From assembly GCF_019145435.1 (NCBI RefSeq), contig NZ_JAHSTS010000001.1:2122001-2186000 (forward strand): a DNA stretch of 64,000 nucleotides. Direction: 5' to 3'. Shown here piece by piece: positions 9,524-18,648 of this stretch. The DNA comes from Pseudomonas ekonensis (GTDB lineage: Bacteria; Pseudomonadota; Gammaproteobacteria; Pseudomonadales; Pseudomonadaceae). A program made the translations under genes and the position numbers. The notes beneath the pieces were generated by a model. It was not told the origin of the DNA. It worked only from the letters and a program-made list of their open reading frames with translations, and did not search any database. The stretch's first letter is position 1; each line of letters starts with the position of its first letter.

Positions 9524-11598
9524 CGGTCACGCTCGGCGGCCTGGAGGCGGGCGCAGGCGAGCAGTTCCAGGCGCCGTGCGGCGTCGGCGCCGTCGAGCAA
9601 CGCCTCGCTGAGGCCCGGCAAGCGCCTCGACCAGTTGGGGTGGGTGTCGATGGTGCCGGGCAGGTTGGCTTGCTCGTCCAGGCCCAACGCATCTTCCAGC
9701 GGCAGCAGCACCAGCGGCGCGCGAGTGTGGCCGAGGAAACGCACGCTGGCGTCCACCACCTGATCGGCTTCGTGGGATTCTTCGCGAAAGTTCTGCGGAT
9801 CCTGGCTCAGGGCGCCGCGCAGGCCTTCGCGCTCCCGTTCGCGGTAGCGGCGCCAGTCGATTTCGCCGTTGGCGTCGATCAGCCCCAGGCGGGCGTTCCA
9901 GTCGATGTCGCGGCCGTGCCACCAGCCGTTGAGCGTCGGCAGGTCGTGGGTGCTGGTGGTGGCCAGCGCATTGTCGGGCCAGTCGAGGATCGGCTTGAAT
10001 CGGGTGTTGTCCTGTTCGAACAGCAGCACGCGCATGCCGAGCATGCCCCGGGCGCTGAGCTTTTCCCGCAGCCCGTCGGGCACGGTGCCCAGGTCCTCGC
10101 CCAGGACGATGGCCTGATGGCGGTGGGACTCGAGGGTGAGCAGGCGCAGCAGGTCGTCCACCGGGTAGTACAGGTAGGCGCCGTCCGCCGGAGCCGAGCC
10201 GTTGGGGATCACCCACAGGCGTTGCAGGCCCATGACATGGTCGATGCGCAGGCCGCCGGCGTGGGCGAAGTTGGCGCGCAGCATGTCGATGAAGGCGCGG
10301 AAGCCGTTGCGCACCAAGCCTTCGGGGGAGAACGCGGAGATCCCCCAGCCCTGGCCGCTGCGGTTGAGGATGTCCGGCGGCGCGCCGACCGTCAGGGAGG
10401 CGAGCAATTCGTCTTGAAAGCTCCAGGCCTGGCTGCCCGCGCCGTCGGCGCCCACCGCCAGGTCGGCGATCAGGCCGATGCCCATGCCGGCGCTGCGGGC
10501 GGCGGTTTGCGCGCGCTCGAGGCCGCGGTGGATCAGCCACTGGCAAAAGGCGAAATAGCCGATGCGGTCGGCATGCGCCTCGGCGAACGCGTGCAGCGCC
10601 GCGCCTTGCGGGTCATGCCACTGGGGTGGCCATTGACGCCAGTCGAGGTTTTCGCCGCTGGCGGCGCGCATGGCCTGGATCGCCTCGAACCGGCAGTGGT
10701 TCTCCAGCGCCTCGCCGCCGGCGTGGCGGAAACTGGCGAAGTCCGGATGCAGCGGGTGCTGGCCGGCGGTGAAGCCGTCGTACAGGGCCTGGAGCAGCGT
10801 TTGCTTGGCCTCGGCGGCGGCCGGCCAGTCGATCAGCGTCAGGTCTTCCAGGTGCTTGAAGCGTTCGGTCAGGCCGCTGCTGTCGATCGCATCGCGCAGG
10901 GCCCGCTCGCCCAGGATCATCCCCGGGGCGGCGTACAGGGCATTGAGGAACAGGCGGCTGGAAGGCGAGTAAGGGCTGTAGCGCCCGGTGTCGGCGCTGA
11001 ACATCGCATGCAGCGGGCTGATCGCCAGGGCATCGGCGCCGCGTTCGCCGGCCACCCGGGCCAGCTCCTCCAGGGCCTGGGTGTCGCCGAAGCCGCCGTC
11101 GCCGGGCCGGCGCAGGCCGTACAGCTGCACGCTCAAGCCCCAGGCACGGGGAACCGCCTGGTCCACCGCGTCGGCGACGGTGTAGCAGCGCGGCGGCGCC
11201 ACGGCCAGGGTGAAGCGCTGGCCGGCGATGTGCACGTGCTGGTAGCCCGCCGGCACCAGGCCCGGCAGCCGCGCCTGGTCGTCGAGCCTCAGGGACAGGC
11301 GTGCGCCGTCTTCAAGGTGGATTTCGCAAGGGGTGTCGGCCTCGAAGTAGCGGGCCAGGTCCAGCGGCGTATCGACATCGACGGTCAACAAGGGCGGCAG
11401 GCGGCGTTCCTGCTGGCGTCGCTGCAGCTCCAGCAGGCTGGCGTCGATCTCCTGGGCGGTGCCGGCCGGATGGCCGAGTTCGGTGAGCACCGCGCGCAAC
11501 ACCGCCGGGGCGACCTTCTGCGGGCGGCCGTTGGCGTCGATCCAGTCCACGGCGAGGCCTGCCCGGCTGGCGAGGATTTCCAGTTGCGCATCACTCAT
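9520..11598 (-). CDS. malQ: 4-alpha-glucanotransferase (amylomaltase) MalQ
   Basis: 692 aa. The GH77 signature blocks are present: WGLSVQLYGLR and GDGGFGD near the substrate site, ALAISPLHAMFSAD, GLRIDHVMGLQRLW (nucleophile Asp), IVLGEDLGTVP (acid/base Glu) and TTSTHDLPTLNGWW. It transfers maltodextrin segments between chains, lengthening short maltooligosaccharides so that TreY, GlgX or phosphorylase can use them. The start (GGAGAG about 7 bases before the ATG) overlaps the treZ end by 8 bases and its stop overlaps treY, placing it in the middle of the operon. The N-terminal extension of about 130 residues is typical of proteobacterial MalQ. Confidence 0.96.
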   Translation of the reverse strand: MSDAQLEILASRAGLAVDWIDANGRPQKVAPAVLRAVLTELGHPAGTAQEIDASLLELQRRQQERRLPPLLTVDVDTPLDLARYFEADTPCEIHLEDGARLSLRLDDQARLPGLVPAGYQHVHIAGQRFTLAVAPPRCYTVADAVDQAVPRAWGLSVQLYGLRRPGDGGFGDTQALEELARVAGERGADALAISPLHAMFSADTGRYSPYSPSSRLFLNALYAAPGMILGERALRDAIDSSGLTERFKHLEDLTLIDWPAAAEAKQTLLQALYDGFTAGQHPLHPDFASFRHAGGEALENHCRFEAIQAMRAASGENLDWRQWPPQWHDPQGAALHAFAEAHADRIGYFAFCQWLIHRGLERAQTAARSAGMGIGLIADLAVGADGAGSQAWSFQDELLASLTVGAPPDILNRSGQGWGISAFSPEGLVRNGFRAFIDMLRANFAHAGGLRIDHVMGLQRLWVIPNGSAPADGAYLYYPVDDLLRLLTLESHRHQAIVLGEDLGTVPDGLREKLSARGMLGMRVLLFEQDNTRFKPILDWPDNALATTSTHDLPTLNGWWHGRDIDWNARLGLIDANGEIDWRRYREREREGLRGALSQDPQNFREESHEADQVVDASVRFLGHTRAPLVLLPLEDALGLDEQANLPGTIDTHPNWSRRLPGLSEALLDGADAARRLELLACARLQAAERDR

Positions 11599-13393
11599 GC
11601 ACGCTCTCCGTCAAAGGGGGCAAAGGGGTGGCGGCCGTGAGGCTGACCAGCGCGCAGTGCGCAGGCAGCAGGCCCGGTTCAGGCCACTCGTCGGCGGATG
11701 CCGGGAACAGCCGCCGGGCGTCAGGGCGTGGAGGGTTGACCTGCGGCGAGTCGCCCAGGTTCAGGTCGATTCGCAGTTCGCTGCCGTCGCCCAGCCGCCA
11801 GCGCGCGCTGACGGCGCCATGGCCGAGCACCTGGGCGCCCAGGGCCTGGGTGCCGGGCAGGTGCGGGATGATGTGCCGGTGACGCAGCTGCAGCAGTTGG
11901 CGGTACAGCGCCAGGGTGGCGAGTTGCTGCGGCGTGGCGGTGCCTGCCGGCCGTGGCTGCGAGGCGTGGAAGGTGCGCTCGGCGTTGGGATCGGGGATCC
12001 GCTCCCGTGCGTGCGGATCGGCGAACGCGCTGAAGGCCGCGAACTCGTTGCGCCGGCCGTCGCGCACAAGCTTCGCCAGTTCGCCGTGATGGCTGGTGAA
12101 GAACAGGAACGGCTGTTCGGCGGCGTACTCGTCGCCCATGAACGTCAAGGGAATCATCGGCGACAGCAACAGTAGCACCGTGGCGGCCCGCAGGGCCTGC
12201 GGGGGCGCCAGCCGGTGCAGGCGTTCGCCGAGGGCGCGGTTGCCGATCTGGTCGTGGTTCTGCAGGAACAGCACGAAGGCGGTCGATGGCAGGTGTTCGC
12301 TGGGCTCGCCCCGCGGCGTGCCGTGGCGGGTGATGTCGCCCTGGAACACGAAGCCCTGGCTCAGGCACCGGGCCAGCTGTTCGGTCGGGCGGTCGGCGAA
12401 GTCGGCGTAGTAGGCGTCGGTCTCGCCGGTCAGGAGCACGTGAAGGGCGTTGTGGCCGTCGTCGTTCCACTGGGCGTCGTAGGCCTCTTCGAGCAGGCCG
12501 GCCTGATTGTGTTCGTTCTCCAGGGTCAGCCAGACGTGGCGGGCCGGATCCACCTGCCGGCGCACGCGTCGGGCCAGTTCCTGGAGGAAATCCGGATCCT
12601 CGATGGCGTGCACCGCGTCCAGGCGCAGCCCGTCGAAGCGGTACTCGAGCAGCCACATCAGCGCGTTTTCGATGAAGAAGTCCCGCACTTCGCGGCGGCG
12701 GAAGTCGATGGCCGCGCCCCAGGGCGTGTGCTTGTCCTCACGGAAAAAGCTTTTGGCGTAGCGGTGCAGGTAATTGCCGTCGGGGCCGAAATGGTTGTAG
12801 ACCACGTCGAGAATCACCGCCAGGCCATGGCCGTGGGCGCTGTCGATCAGGTGCTTGAGCTGTTCCGGCGTGCCGTAGGACGCCTGCGGCGCATAGGGCA
12901 GGACGCCGTCGTAGCCCCAGTTGCGTTCACCGGGGAACTGCGCGACCGGCATCAGTTCGATGGCGGTGAAGCCCAGCCCCGCGAGGCGTTGCAGGTGCTG
13001 CTCGACCTCGGCGAAACCGCCCAGGGCGCCGACGTGCAGTTCGTGGATCACCGCCTCGTTCCAGGGCCGGCCGTGCCAGGTGGTGTGCCGCCAGGCATAG
13101 GCGTGGGGGTCGACCACCACGCTGGGCCGCTCAATGCCGCCGTCTTGCGCCCTGGAGGCCGGATCCGGCACCTCCAGTTCGCCGTCGATGCTGAAGCGGT
13201 AGCGGCTGCCGGCCGGACACGGGGTCTTGATCACGAACCAGCCGTCGGCCTGGGGCAGCATCGGCAGCGAGCGGCCGCCGTCCAGTTCGACGCTGACGTA
13301 GAACGCATCCGGCGCCCACAGGGCGAACTGCGTGTGCCCGGTCTCCAGCAGGGTTGCGCCGTGGGGCCAGGTTTCAAGGGACCGTGACGGCAT
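11591..13393 (-). CDS. treZ: Maltooligosyltrehalose trehalohydrolase TreZ
   Basis: 600 aa from the ATG at 13393. AGGGAGG stands 9 bases before this ATG. A TTG at 13402 would touch that ribosome site, so it is rejected. It has an N-terminal CBM48-like domain (TQFALWAPDAFYVSVELDGG), then GH13 blocks: LAVILDVVYNHFGPDGNYL, FDGLRLDAVHAIED (nucleophile), VWLTLENEHNQ (acid Glu) and FLQNHDQIGNRALG. It cleaves the alpha-1,4 bond next to the terminal trehalosyl unit made by TreY, releasing trehalose, an osmo- and desiccation protectant. It follows glgA by 18 bp. Confidence 0.96.
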   Translation of the reverse strand: MPSRSLETWPHGATLLETGHTQFALWAPDAFYVSVELDGGRSLPMLPQADGWFVIKTPCPAGSRYRFSIDGELEVPDPASRAQDGGIERPSVVVDPHAYAWRHTTWHGRPWNEAVIHELHVGALGGFAEVEQHLQRLAGLGFTAIELMPVAQFPGERNWGYDGVLPYAPQASYGTPEQLKHLIDSAHGHGLAVILDVVYNHFGPDGNYLHRYAKSFFREDKHTPWGAAIDFRRREVRDFFIENALMWLLEYRFDGLRLDAVHAIEDPDFLQELARRVRRQVDPARHVWLTLENEHNQAGLLEEAYDAQWNDDGHNALHVLLTGETDAYYADFADRPTEQLARCLSQGFVFQGDITRHGTPRGEPSEHLPSTAFVLFLQNHDQIGNRALGERLHRLAPPQALRAATVLLLLSPMIPLTFMGDEYAAEQPFLFFTSHHGELAKLVRDGRRNEFAAFSAFADPHARERIPDPNAERTFHASQPRPAGTATPQQLATLALYRQLLQLRHRHIIPHLPGTQALGAQVLGHGAVSARWRLGDGSELRIDLNLGDSPQVNPPRPDARRLFPASADEWPEPGLLPAHCALVSLTAATPLPPLTESVHE

Positions 13394-13411
13394 CGCTGAC
13401 AACCTCCCTGG

Positions 13412-14998
13412 TTACTTGTGGCTCGCTTTGCCCAGCGCCTTGGCCACCAATTGCTCATAGAGTTCGGCGTAGGGCTCGACGGCCTTGCACCAGTTGAACG
13501 GTGCGGCCATCGCCCGGCAGCGCATGGCGTTGAGCAGGCCGGGGTAGGCGAACACCTTGAAGGCGCGGCTCAACGCTTCGCGGTAACTGTCGGCCGTGGA
13601 TTCGTTGAACAGGAACCCGGTGACGCCGTTCTCGATGGTGTCGGCCAGGCCGCCGGTGTTGCGTGCCACCGGCAGCGAACCGAAGCGCTGGGCGTACATC
13701 TGGCTCAATCCGCAGGGCTCGTAGCGCGAGGGCATCAGCAGGAAATCGCTGCCGGCGAACATCCGCCGGGCGTCGGTCTCGTTGAAACCGATGCGCACGC
13801 CGATCCGCCCCGGAAAGCGCAGGGCCAGTTCGCGCATGGCCTGTTCCTCTTCCGGCTCGCCGCGGCCGATGATCGCGATCTGGCCGCCGTTGCGCACGAT
13901 GTACTCCGACACCGCCTCGGTCAGGTCCAGGCCTTTTTGGTAGACCAGCCGCGAGACCACGGCGAACAGCGGGCCGTCGCAGTCGTCCAGGCCGAACAGT
14001 TCGCGCACGTGGTCGGCGTTGGTCGCCTTGCCGTCCCAGTCGCCGATGGCGAAGGGCGCGAACAGGTGCGGGTCGGTCGCCGCGTCCCAGCTCTCGTCGA
14101 TGCCGTTGGGGATGCCGCTGAGCAGGCCTTGCTGGGTCTTGGCGGCAAGAAAGCCGTCCAGGCCGCAGCCGAAGTCCGGCGTGGTGATTTCCTGCGCGTA
14201 GGTGGCGCTGACCGTGGTGATGTGGCTCGAATAGGCCATGCCGGCCTTGAGGAACGACATCTTGCCGTAGAACTCCATGCCTTCCTGTTGCAGGGCATGG
14301 GCGGGGATGCCCAGTTCCGGGCAGGAGCCCAGGCTGGTCACGCCCTGGTAGGCCAGGTTGTGGATGGTGAACAGGGTCGGGGTGCGCTGCCCGCGCCAGT
14401 GCATGTAGGCGGGGGCCAGGCCGGCGGGCCAGTCATGGGCGTGCACCAGGTCCGGGCACCAGTGGATCTGCGCGAGATTGGCGGCGATGTCGGCGGCGGC
14501 CAGCCCCAGGCGGGCGAAGCGGATGTGGTTGTCCGGCCAGTCGCGGCCGTTGTTGGCGCCGTAGGGCGAGCCCTCGCGGGCATAGAGTTCGGGGCAGATC
14601 AGCACATAGATGACCAGGCCGTCGGGCATGTCCATGCGCCCGATCCTGCACGGCGGCAACGCCGCGTGGCCGCCCAGTTCGCCGACGACGTGGATCGGGT
14701 TTTCGCTGTTCATCACTTGCGGGTAGCCGGGGATCAGCACGCGGACATCGTGCAGGTGCGCCATGGCCCGGGGCAGGGCGGCCGAGACGTCGCCCAGGCC
14801 GCCGGTCTTGACCAGGTCGGCGATCTCCGAGGTGACGAACAGCACTTTCTTGCGGTTGGGGTTCTGACCGGTCGCCGGCGTCAGCGGGCGGGCCGCCGGG
14901 GCGTTGATCGACCGGCTGCCGGGGACGGTCATGGCGTTCGCGTCGCCGAGGGACGAATGGGCACGCTCTCCCTGAATATCCAATGCCGCTCTGATCAT
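13412..14998 (-). CDS. glgA: Glycogen synthase GlgA
   Basis: 528 aa from the ATG at 14998, which has GGGAG 7 bases upstream; an open frame to 15085 lacks a site. It is a GT5 glycosyltransferase. The N-terminal ADP-glucose site KTGGLGDVSAALPRAM follows a non-conserved 50-residue leader. Then come LVHAHDWPAGLAP, the C-terminal Rossmann half with FAVVSRLVYQKGLDL, and the GT5 E-x7-E block PSRYEPCGLSQMYAQRFGSL followed by NTGGLADT. It transfers glucose from ADP-glucose to the non-reducing end of alpha-1,4-glucan. It is the first gene of the operon, so its 5' region should carry the main promoter. Confidence 0.95.
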   Translation of the reverse strand: MIRAALDIQGERAHSSLGDANAMTVPGSRSINAPAARPLTPATGQNPNRKKVLFVTSEIADLVKTGGLGDVSAALPRAMAHLHDVRVLIPGYPQVMNSENPIHVVGELGGHAALPPCRIGRMDMPDGLVIYVLICPELYAREGSPYGANNGRDWPDNHIRFARLGLAAADIAANLAQIHWCPDLVHAHDWPAGLAPAYMHWRGQRTPTLFTIHNLAYQGVTSLGSCPELGIPAHALQQEGMEFYGKMSFLKAGMAYSSHITTVSATYAQEITTPDFGCGLDGFLAAKTQQGLLSGIPNGIDESWDAATDPHLFAPFAIGDWDGKATNADHVRELFGLDDCDGPLFAVVSRLVYQKGLDLTEAVSEYIVRNGGQIAIIGRGEPEEEQAMRELALRFPGRIGVRIGFNETDARRMFAGSDFLLMPSRYEPCGLSQMYAQRFGSLPVARNTGGLADTIENGVTGFLFNESTADSYREALSRAFKVFAYPGLLNAMRCRAMAAPFNWCKAVEPYAELYEQLVAKALGKASHK

Positions 14999-15551
14999 TT
15001 GAATCTCCCGTGTCTTTGAACTGGTTCTTGTCTTGAACAAGCGATGTCCATGGCCGGATCCTGTGGCCGGGCGCAAACGCGCCACGCATCGGAGAGCACA
15101 CGCTACCCAACACGCGCAAGCAGAATGGGTGAAGAGGCCATTGCAAGAGTCGAACCAGCCGCCTTGGCCCTGTCTTTCTGATGACCCGCCGCGGTCAGCA
15201 AAAGTTTCTATTGTTTTTCCACTTTGTGACCGGCCGGTCTTGTACCGCGAAAATCAGTCTAGGCCAGATCCTAGAGCGGGCCATGACAAACGCATGAATT
15301 GTTTGACAATCCGTTTCCGGGCCTTGGAAACCGTGGGTTGCGGGGCCGGGCGCACCGACGAAGTGCAGGTTTTGCGGTGGGCGTGGCCCCATGTTGGTGA
15401 CCGATCAGTCACGATTCCGGGCGCGGGGAAGGGGCAGGTGCACTGTTGCGGTGCGGACAGTACTGTTGGCGGGGAGACAGTCAGGCATCACCGCGGGCAG
15501 GTTCGTGGCCACAGCATTCGTCTGTAGAAGCGAACCTGCCCGCGAGGGGCG
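14999..15551. other. Intergenic region upstream of glgA (553 bp)
   Basis: No convincing gene. A 65-codon minus-strand frame at 15195-15392 lacks a ribosome site and family features. The region must hold the glgA operon promoter (minus strand). An inverted repeat TCTAGG-CCAGAT-CCTAGA (15258-15275) could be an operator. A REP-like inverted repeat occupies the end next to the dehydrogenase gene. No clear AlgU (GAACTT) -35 element was found on the minus strand. Confidence 0.5.
15490..15545. repeat. REP-like inverted repeat
   Basis: CGCGGGCAGGTTCG (from 15492) is matched by its exact reverse complement CGAACCTGCCCGCG (15531-15544), with about 25 bases between. It sits just after the stop of the 2-hydroxyacid dehydrogenase gene on the minus strand. 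It may act as a 3' transcript stabiliser or weak terminator. Confidence 0.7.
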
Positions 15552-16505
15552 TCAGTTGAGCAAACGCAGCGGTTCACCGGCCGCCCAGGCCTGAATGCCT
15601 TCGATCATCTGCGAAAAGAACAGGCTGTAGTTCTGCCGGCTGACATAACCGACATGAGGCGTGGCCAGCACGTTGTTCAGCGTGCGGAACGGATGCAGCG
15701 ACGGCAGCGGCTCCTGGTCGTACACGTCCAGCGCGGCCCCGGCGATCTGCCGCTTCTGCAAGGCCTTGATCAGCGCCGCTTCGTCGACGATCGGGCCCCG
15801 CGCGGTGTTGACCAGCAGCGCCGTCGGCTTCATCCAGCCCAACGCCTGGGCATCCACCAGGCCACGGCTGCGCTCGCCGAGCACCAGATGCACCGACAGC
15901 ACATCGGCCTGCTCGAACAGTGCCTGCTTGCCGACAAGGGTGACGCCGGCCTGCGCCGCGCGCTCGGCCGTAAGGTTCTCGCTCCAGGCGATCACGCGCA
16001 TGCCGAACACCTGACCGAACTGCGCCACCCGCTGACCGATGGCGCCCAGCCCCAGGATGCCCAGGGTCTTGCCGTGCAGGTCGCCGCCCAGACCCTGCTG
16101 CCACTGGCCGGCGCGCAGGGCGTTGGCTTCGTTGACCAGGTTGCGGGTGGCGGCCATGACCAGCGCCCAGGTCAGTTCCGGCGCGGCGTGCCTGTAGCTG
16201 TCGGTGCCGCAGACCTTGATCCCCAGCCGGGCGGCGGCGGGCATGTCCAGCGCGGCGTTGCGCATGCCGCCGGTGACCAGCAGCTTGAGGTTCGGCAGAC
16301 GCCCGAGCAGGTCTTCGTCGAAGCGGGTGCGTTCGCGCATCACGCAGATCACGTCGAAGCGGGCCAGGCGTGCGGCCAGGGTGGCGTTGTCCGCCGGGTA
16401 GTCGTGGAGGAACGTCACCTCGCCCAGAGGGTCCAGCACCGACCAGTCGACCACGTCGCGGGCCACGTCCTGCCAGTCATCGAGCACTGCAATCTGTACC
16501 GCCAT
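15552..16505 (-). CDS. D-2-hydroxyacid dehydrogenase family protein
   Basis: 317 aa. The NAD-binding Rossmann motif LGILGLGAIGQRVAQFG lies near residue 147-163. The catalytic set is NTARGPIVDE (Arg), YDQEPLP (Glu) and ATPHVGYVS (His), as in D-isomer 2-hydroxyacid dehydrogenases (formate, glycerate and phosphoglycerate dehydrogenase-like). It reduces a 2-oxoacid or oxidises a D-2-hydroxyacid with NAD(P)H. The N-terminal sequence IAVLDDWQDVARDVVDW is typical of an uncharacterised proteobacterial subgroup. It lies 13 bp after an exported alpha/beta hydrolase on the same strand, so the two may be co-transcribed. The substrate is unassigned. Confidence 0.9.
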   Translation of the reverse strand: MAVQIAVLDDWQDVARDVVDWSVLDPLGEVTFLHDYPADNATLAARLARFDVICVMRERTRFDEDLLGRLPNLKLLVTGGMRNAALDMPAAARLGIKVCGTDSYRHAAPELTWALVMAATRNLVNEANALRAGQWQQGLGGDLHGKTLGILGLGAIGQRVAQFGQVFGMRVIAWSENLTAERAAQAGVTLVGKQALFEQADVLSVHLVLGERSRGLVDAQALGWMKPTALLVNTARGPIVDEAALIKALQKRQIAGAALDVYDQEPLPSLHPFRTLNNVLATPHVGYVSRQNYSLFFSQMIEGIQAWAAGEPLRLLN

Positions 16506-16518
16506 CAGCCTTACCTCT

Positions 16519-17559
16519 TCAACGAACGGGAGGGGTGTTGTCCAGCCAGCCCAGCAGCGCCTTGTGGAACTGCGCGGGCTCTTCCATCTGTGGCGCGTGG
16601 CCGAGGCCCGGGAACTCCACCAGCGTGGACTGTGGGATCAGCCGGGCGACCTGTTTGCCGAGCTCGTCGTAACGGCCGATCCTGGCCTTCACCGGCGGCG
16701 GGGCGATGTCCTTGCCGATGGCGGTGGTGTCCGAGGTGCCGATCAGCAGCAGGGTCGGCATCTTCAGGTCCTTGAACTCGTAGTAGACGGGCTGGGTGAA
16801 GATCATGTCGTAGATCAGCGCCGAGTTCCAGGCGACCTGGGTCTTGCCCGGGCCGTTGCTCAAGCCCGCGAGCATGTCCACCCAGCGGTCGAACTCGGGC
16901 TTCCAGCGGCCGCCGTAATAGGTGCTGCGTTCGTAGTCGCGGATGCCTTGGGCGGTGACCTTCAGTTCGCGCTGATACCACAGGTCCACGGTGCGGTAGG
17001 GGACGCCCAGGGCTTTCCAGTCTTCCAGGCCAATGGGGTTGACCAGCGCCAGCCGCTCAACCTGGTCGGGATACAGCAGGGCGTAACGGGTGGCGAGCAT
17101 GCCGCCGGTGGAATGACCGAGCAGCGTGGCTTTCTGCACGCCCAGCGCCTTGAGCAATTGCTGGGTGTTGGCCGCCAGTTGCTGGAACGTGTACTGGTAA
17201 TGCGCGGGTTTGCTGGAGGTGCAGAAGCCGATCTGGTCCGGTGCGATCACCCGGTAGCCGGCGTCGCTCAGGGCCTTGATCGAGCTGTCCCAGGTGGCGC
17301 CGCAAAAGTTCTTGCCGTGCATCAGCACCACGGTGCGCCCGTTGGCCTTGCCGTGGGCGGCGACATCCATGTAGCCCATCTGCAGGGATTGGCCCTGGGA
17401 CTCGAAGGCGAAGTGCTTGAGCGCGTAGGGGTATTCGAAACCTTGCAGTTCGGGGCCGTACTGCGGGGCTTCGGCGAGTGCGGTCAATGGCAGGGCAGTC
17501 AACGGCAGGGCGGTGCCCAGGAACAGGCCGGGCAACCAGCGGCGGAGCGGGACGGGCAT
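16519..17559 (-). CDS. Exported alpha/beta hydrolase
   Basis: 346 aa from the ATG at 17559. A longer frame upstream has no signal peptide, whereas this start gives one: MPVPLRRWLPGLFLGTAL followed by a Leu/Thr/Ala core and ALAEAP cleavage. The hydrolase fold shows VVLMHGKNFCGATWD (oxyanion HG), LLGHSTGGMLATRYAL (nucleophile Ser in GHSTG), LLIGTSDTTAIG (acid Asp) and PGLGHAPQMEEP (His). The product is probably periplasmic. Family members include ester, lactone and haloalkane hydrolases, and the substrate cannot be named. GGAG lies about 9 bases upstream of the start. The next gene downstream, 13 bp away, is the 2-hydroxyacid dehydrogenase. Confidence 0.88.
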   Translation of the reverse strand: MPVPLRRWLPGLFLGTALPLTALPLTALAEAPQYGPELQGFEYPYALKHFAFESQGQSLQMGYMDVAAHGKANGRTVVLMHGKNFCGATWDSSIKALSDAGYRVIAPDQIGFCTSSKPAHYQYTFQQLAANTQQLLKALGVQKATLLGHSTGGMLATRYALLYPDQVERLALVNPIGLEDWKALGVPYRTVDLWYQRELKVTAQGIRDYERSTYYGGRWKPEFDRWVDMLAGLSNGPGKTQVAWNSALIYDMIFTQPVYYEFKDLKMPTLLLIGTSDTTAIGKDIAPPPVKARIGRYDELGKQVARLIPQSTLVEFPGLGHAPQMEEPAQFHKALLGWLDNTPPVR

Positions 17560-17645
17560 GGGGCGGACTCCGGTGGAAATCGGCCGATGCTGGAACGGCC
17601 GGATTAGGGCGACGTTAAACAGAGGCAATGCCCGCACGGAAACGT

Positions 17646-18080
17646 TCAACCGGTCCAGCCCAGGGTCAGCAGGGCCAGCACTGCGTAGCGGGCGCCCTTG
17701 GCGAACGTGACGATGAGCAGGAAACGGGCGAGCGGTTCGCGCATGGCGCCGGCCACCAGCGTCAGCGGATCGCCGATCACCGGCAGCCAGCTGAACAGCA
17801 GCGACCAGCGACCGAAGCGCCGGTAGTGGGTGCGTGCGCGATCCATGTGCCGTGGGCTGACCGGAAACCAGCGCCGGTCCTGAAACCGCTCGAGCCCCCG
17901 CCCCAGCCACCAGTTCACCAGCGAGCCGAGGACGTTGCCTGCCGTCGCCACCGCCAGCAGGCCCCAGAGCCAGTAGCGGTCGCTGGCCAGCAGGCCCACC
18001 AGCGCCGCTTCCGATTGCAGGGGCAGCAGGGTCGCCGCCCCGAACGCAGCCAGGAACAGCCCGACGTACACCGTGGCCAT
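17646..18080 (-). CDS. YqaA/DedA-type (VTT domain) membrane protein
   Basis: 144 aa. The order of features fits the YqaA branch of the SNARE-associated/DedA superfamily: an N-terminal hydrophobic helix with AATLLPLQSEAALVGLLA, a second helix with LLAVATAGNVLGSLVNWWLGRG, an amphipathic basic stretch (RARTHYRRFGRWSLLFSWLPVIGDPLT) and a final helix. DedA proteins flip or traffic polyprenyl phosphate and phospholipids and support proton-motive-force homeostasis; the YqaA subgroup is less studied. It sits in the inner membrane. The start abuts the stop of the DUF411 gene (shared base at 18080), so they are translationally coupled. Confidence 0.85.
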   Translation of the reverse strand: MATVYVGLFLAAFGAATLLPLQSEAALVGLLASDRYWLWGLLAVATAGNVLGSLVNWWLGRGLERFQDRRWFPVSPRHMDRARTHYRRFGRWSLLFSWLPVIGDPLTLVAGAMREPLARFLLIVTFAKGARYAVLALLTLGWTG

Positions 18081-18526
18081 CAGTGTGCCGGGTAGTCCGC
18101 CACCACCACGTCAGTGCCGTCCCTTTTCAGGCCGATGACCTGATAGGCGTCGCTCATGCCGTCCATCTCCATGCCCGGCGAGCCCATCGGCATGCCGGGC
18201 GCGGCCACGCCGAGCAGGTCGTCGCGCTGGCTCAGGGCCCGCACCTGTTCGGCGGGCACGTGGCCTTCGACGAACTTGCCGTTGAGGATCGCCGTGTGGC
18301 AGGACGCCAGGCGCGGCGGCACGCCGTGCTGTTGCTTGAAGGCGCTCATGTCGGACTCGACATGGTCCTCGACCTTGAAGCCGTTGGCCTCCAGGTGGCT
18401 GACCCATTTCTTGCAGCAGCCGCAGTTGGCGTCGCGGTGGACTTCGATGGGGATGAGGTCGGCGGCCTGGGCCAGGGAAGAGAAGAGCAGGACGCCCAGG
18501 GCGGTCAGACGCAGGTGGTTTCGCAT
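18080..18526 (-). CDS. DUF411 exported metal-binding protein
   Basis: 148 aa from the ATG at 18526, giving a signal peptide (MRNHLRLTALGVLLFSSLAQAAD). The mature protein begins with IEVHRDANCGCCKKWVSHL, the Cys-x-Cys-Cys cluster of DUF411 that binds copper or similar soft metals. SCHTAILNGKFVEGHVPA and APGMPMGSPGME follow, also typical. Members are often found with copper-resistance genes, but here the partner is a YqaA-like membrane protein that overlaps its stop. The location is periplasmic. A longer in-frame start at 18568 would place charged residues ahead of the signal peptide and is rejected. Confidence 0.88.
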   Translation of the reverse strand: MRNHLRLTALGVLLFSSLAQAADLIPIEVHRDANCGCCKKWVSHLEANGFKVEDHVESDMSAFKQQHGVPPRLASCHTAILNGKFVEGHVPAEQVRALSQRDDLLGVAAPGMPMGSPGMEMDGMSDAYQVIGLKRDGTDVVVADYPAH

Positions 18527-18648
18527 GGCAGATTCTCGACTCGGGTGACGGCCAGAAAAGGAACGCATTCTGACCGGTTTTTCCTGCTCGGCATCAACGG
18601 AGTGTTACTAAAAGCTTCAAGCTGCAAGCTTTAAGCCCCAAGCTGATG

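Noticed and set aside
15195..15392. 65-codon frame upstream of glgA
   Set aside because: No ribosome site or recognisable composition; more likely part of the promoter region.
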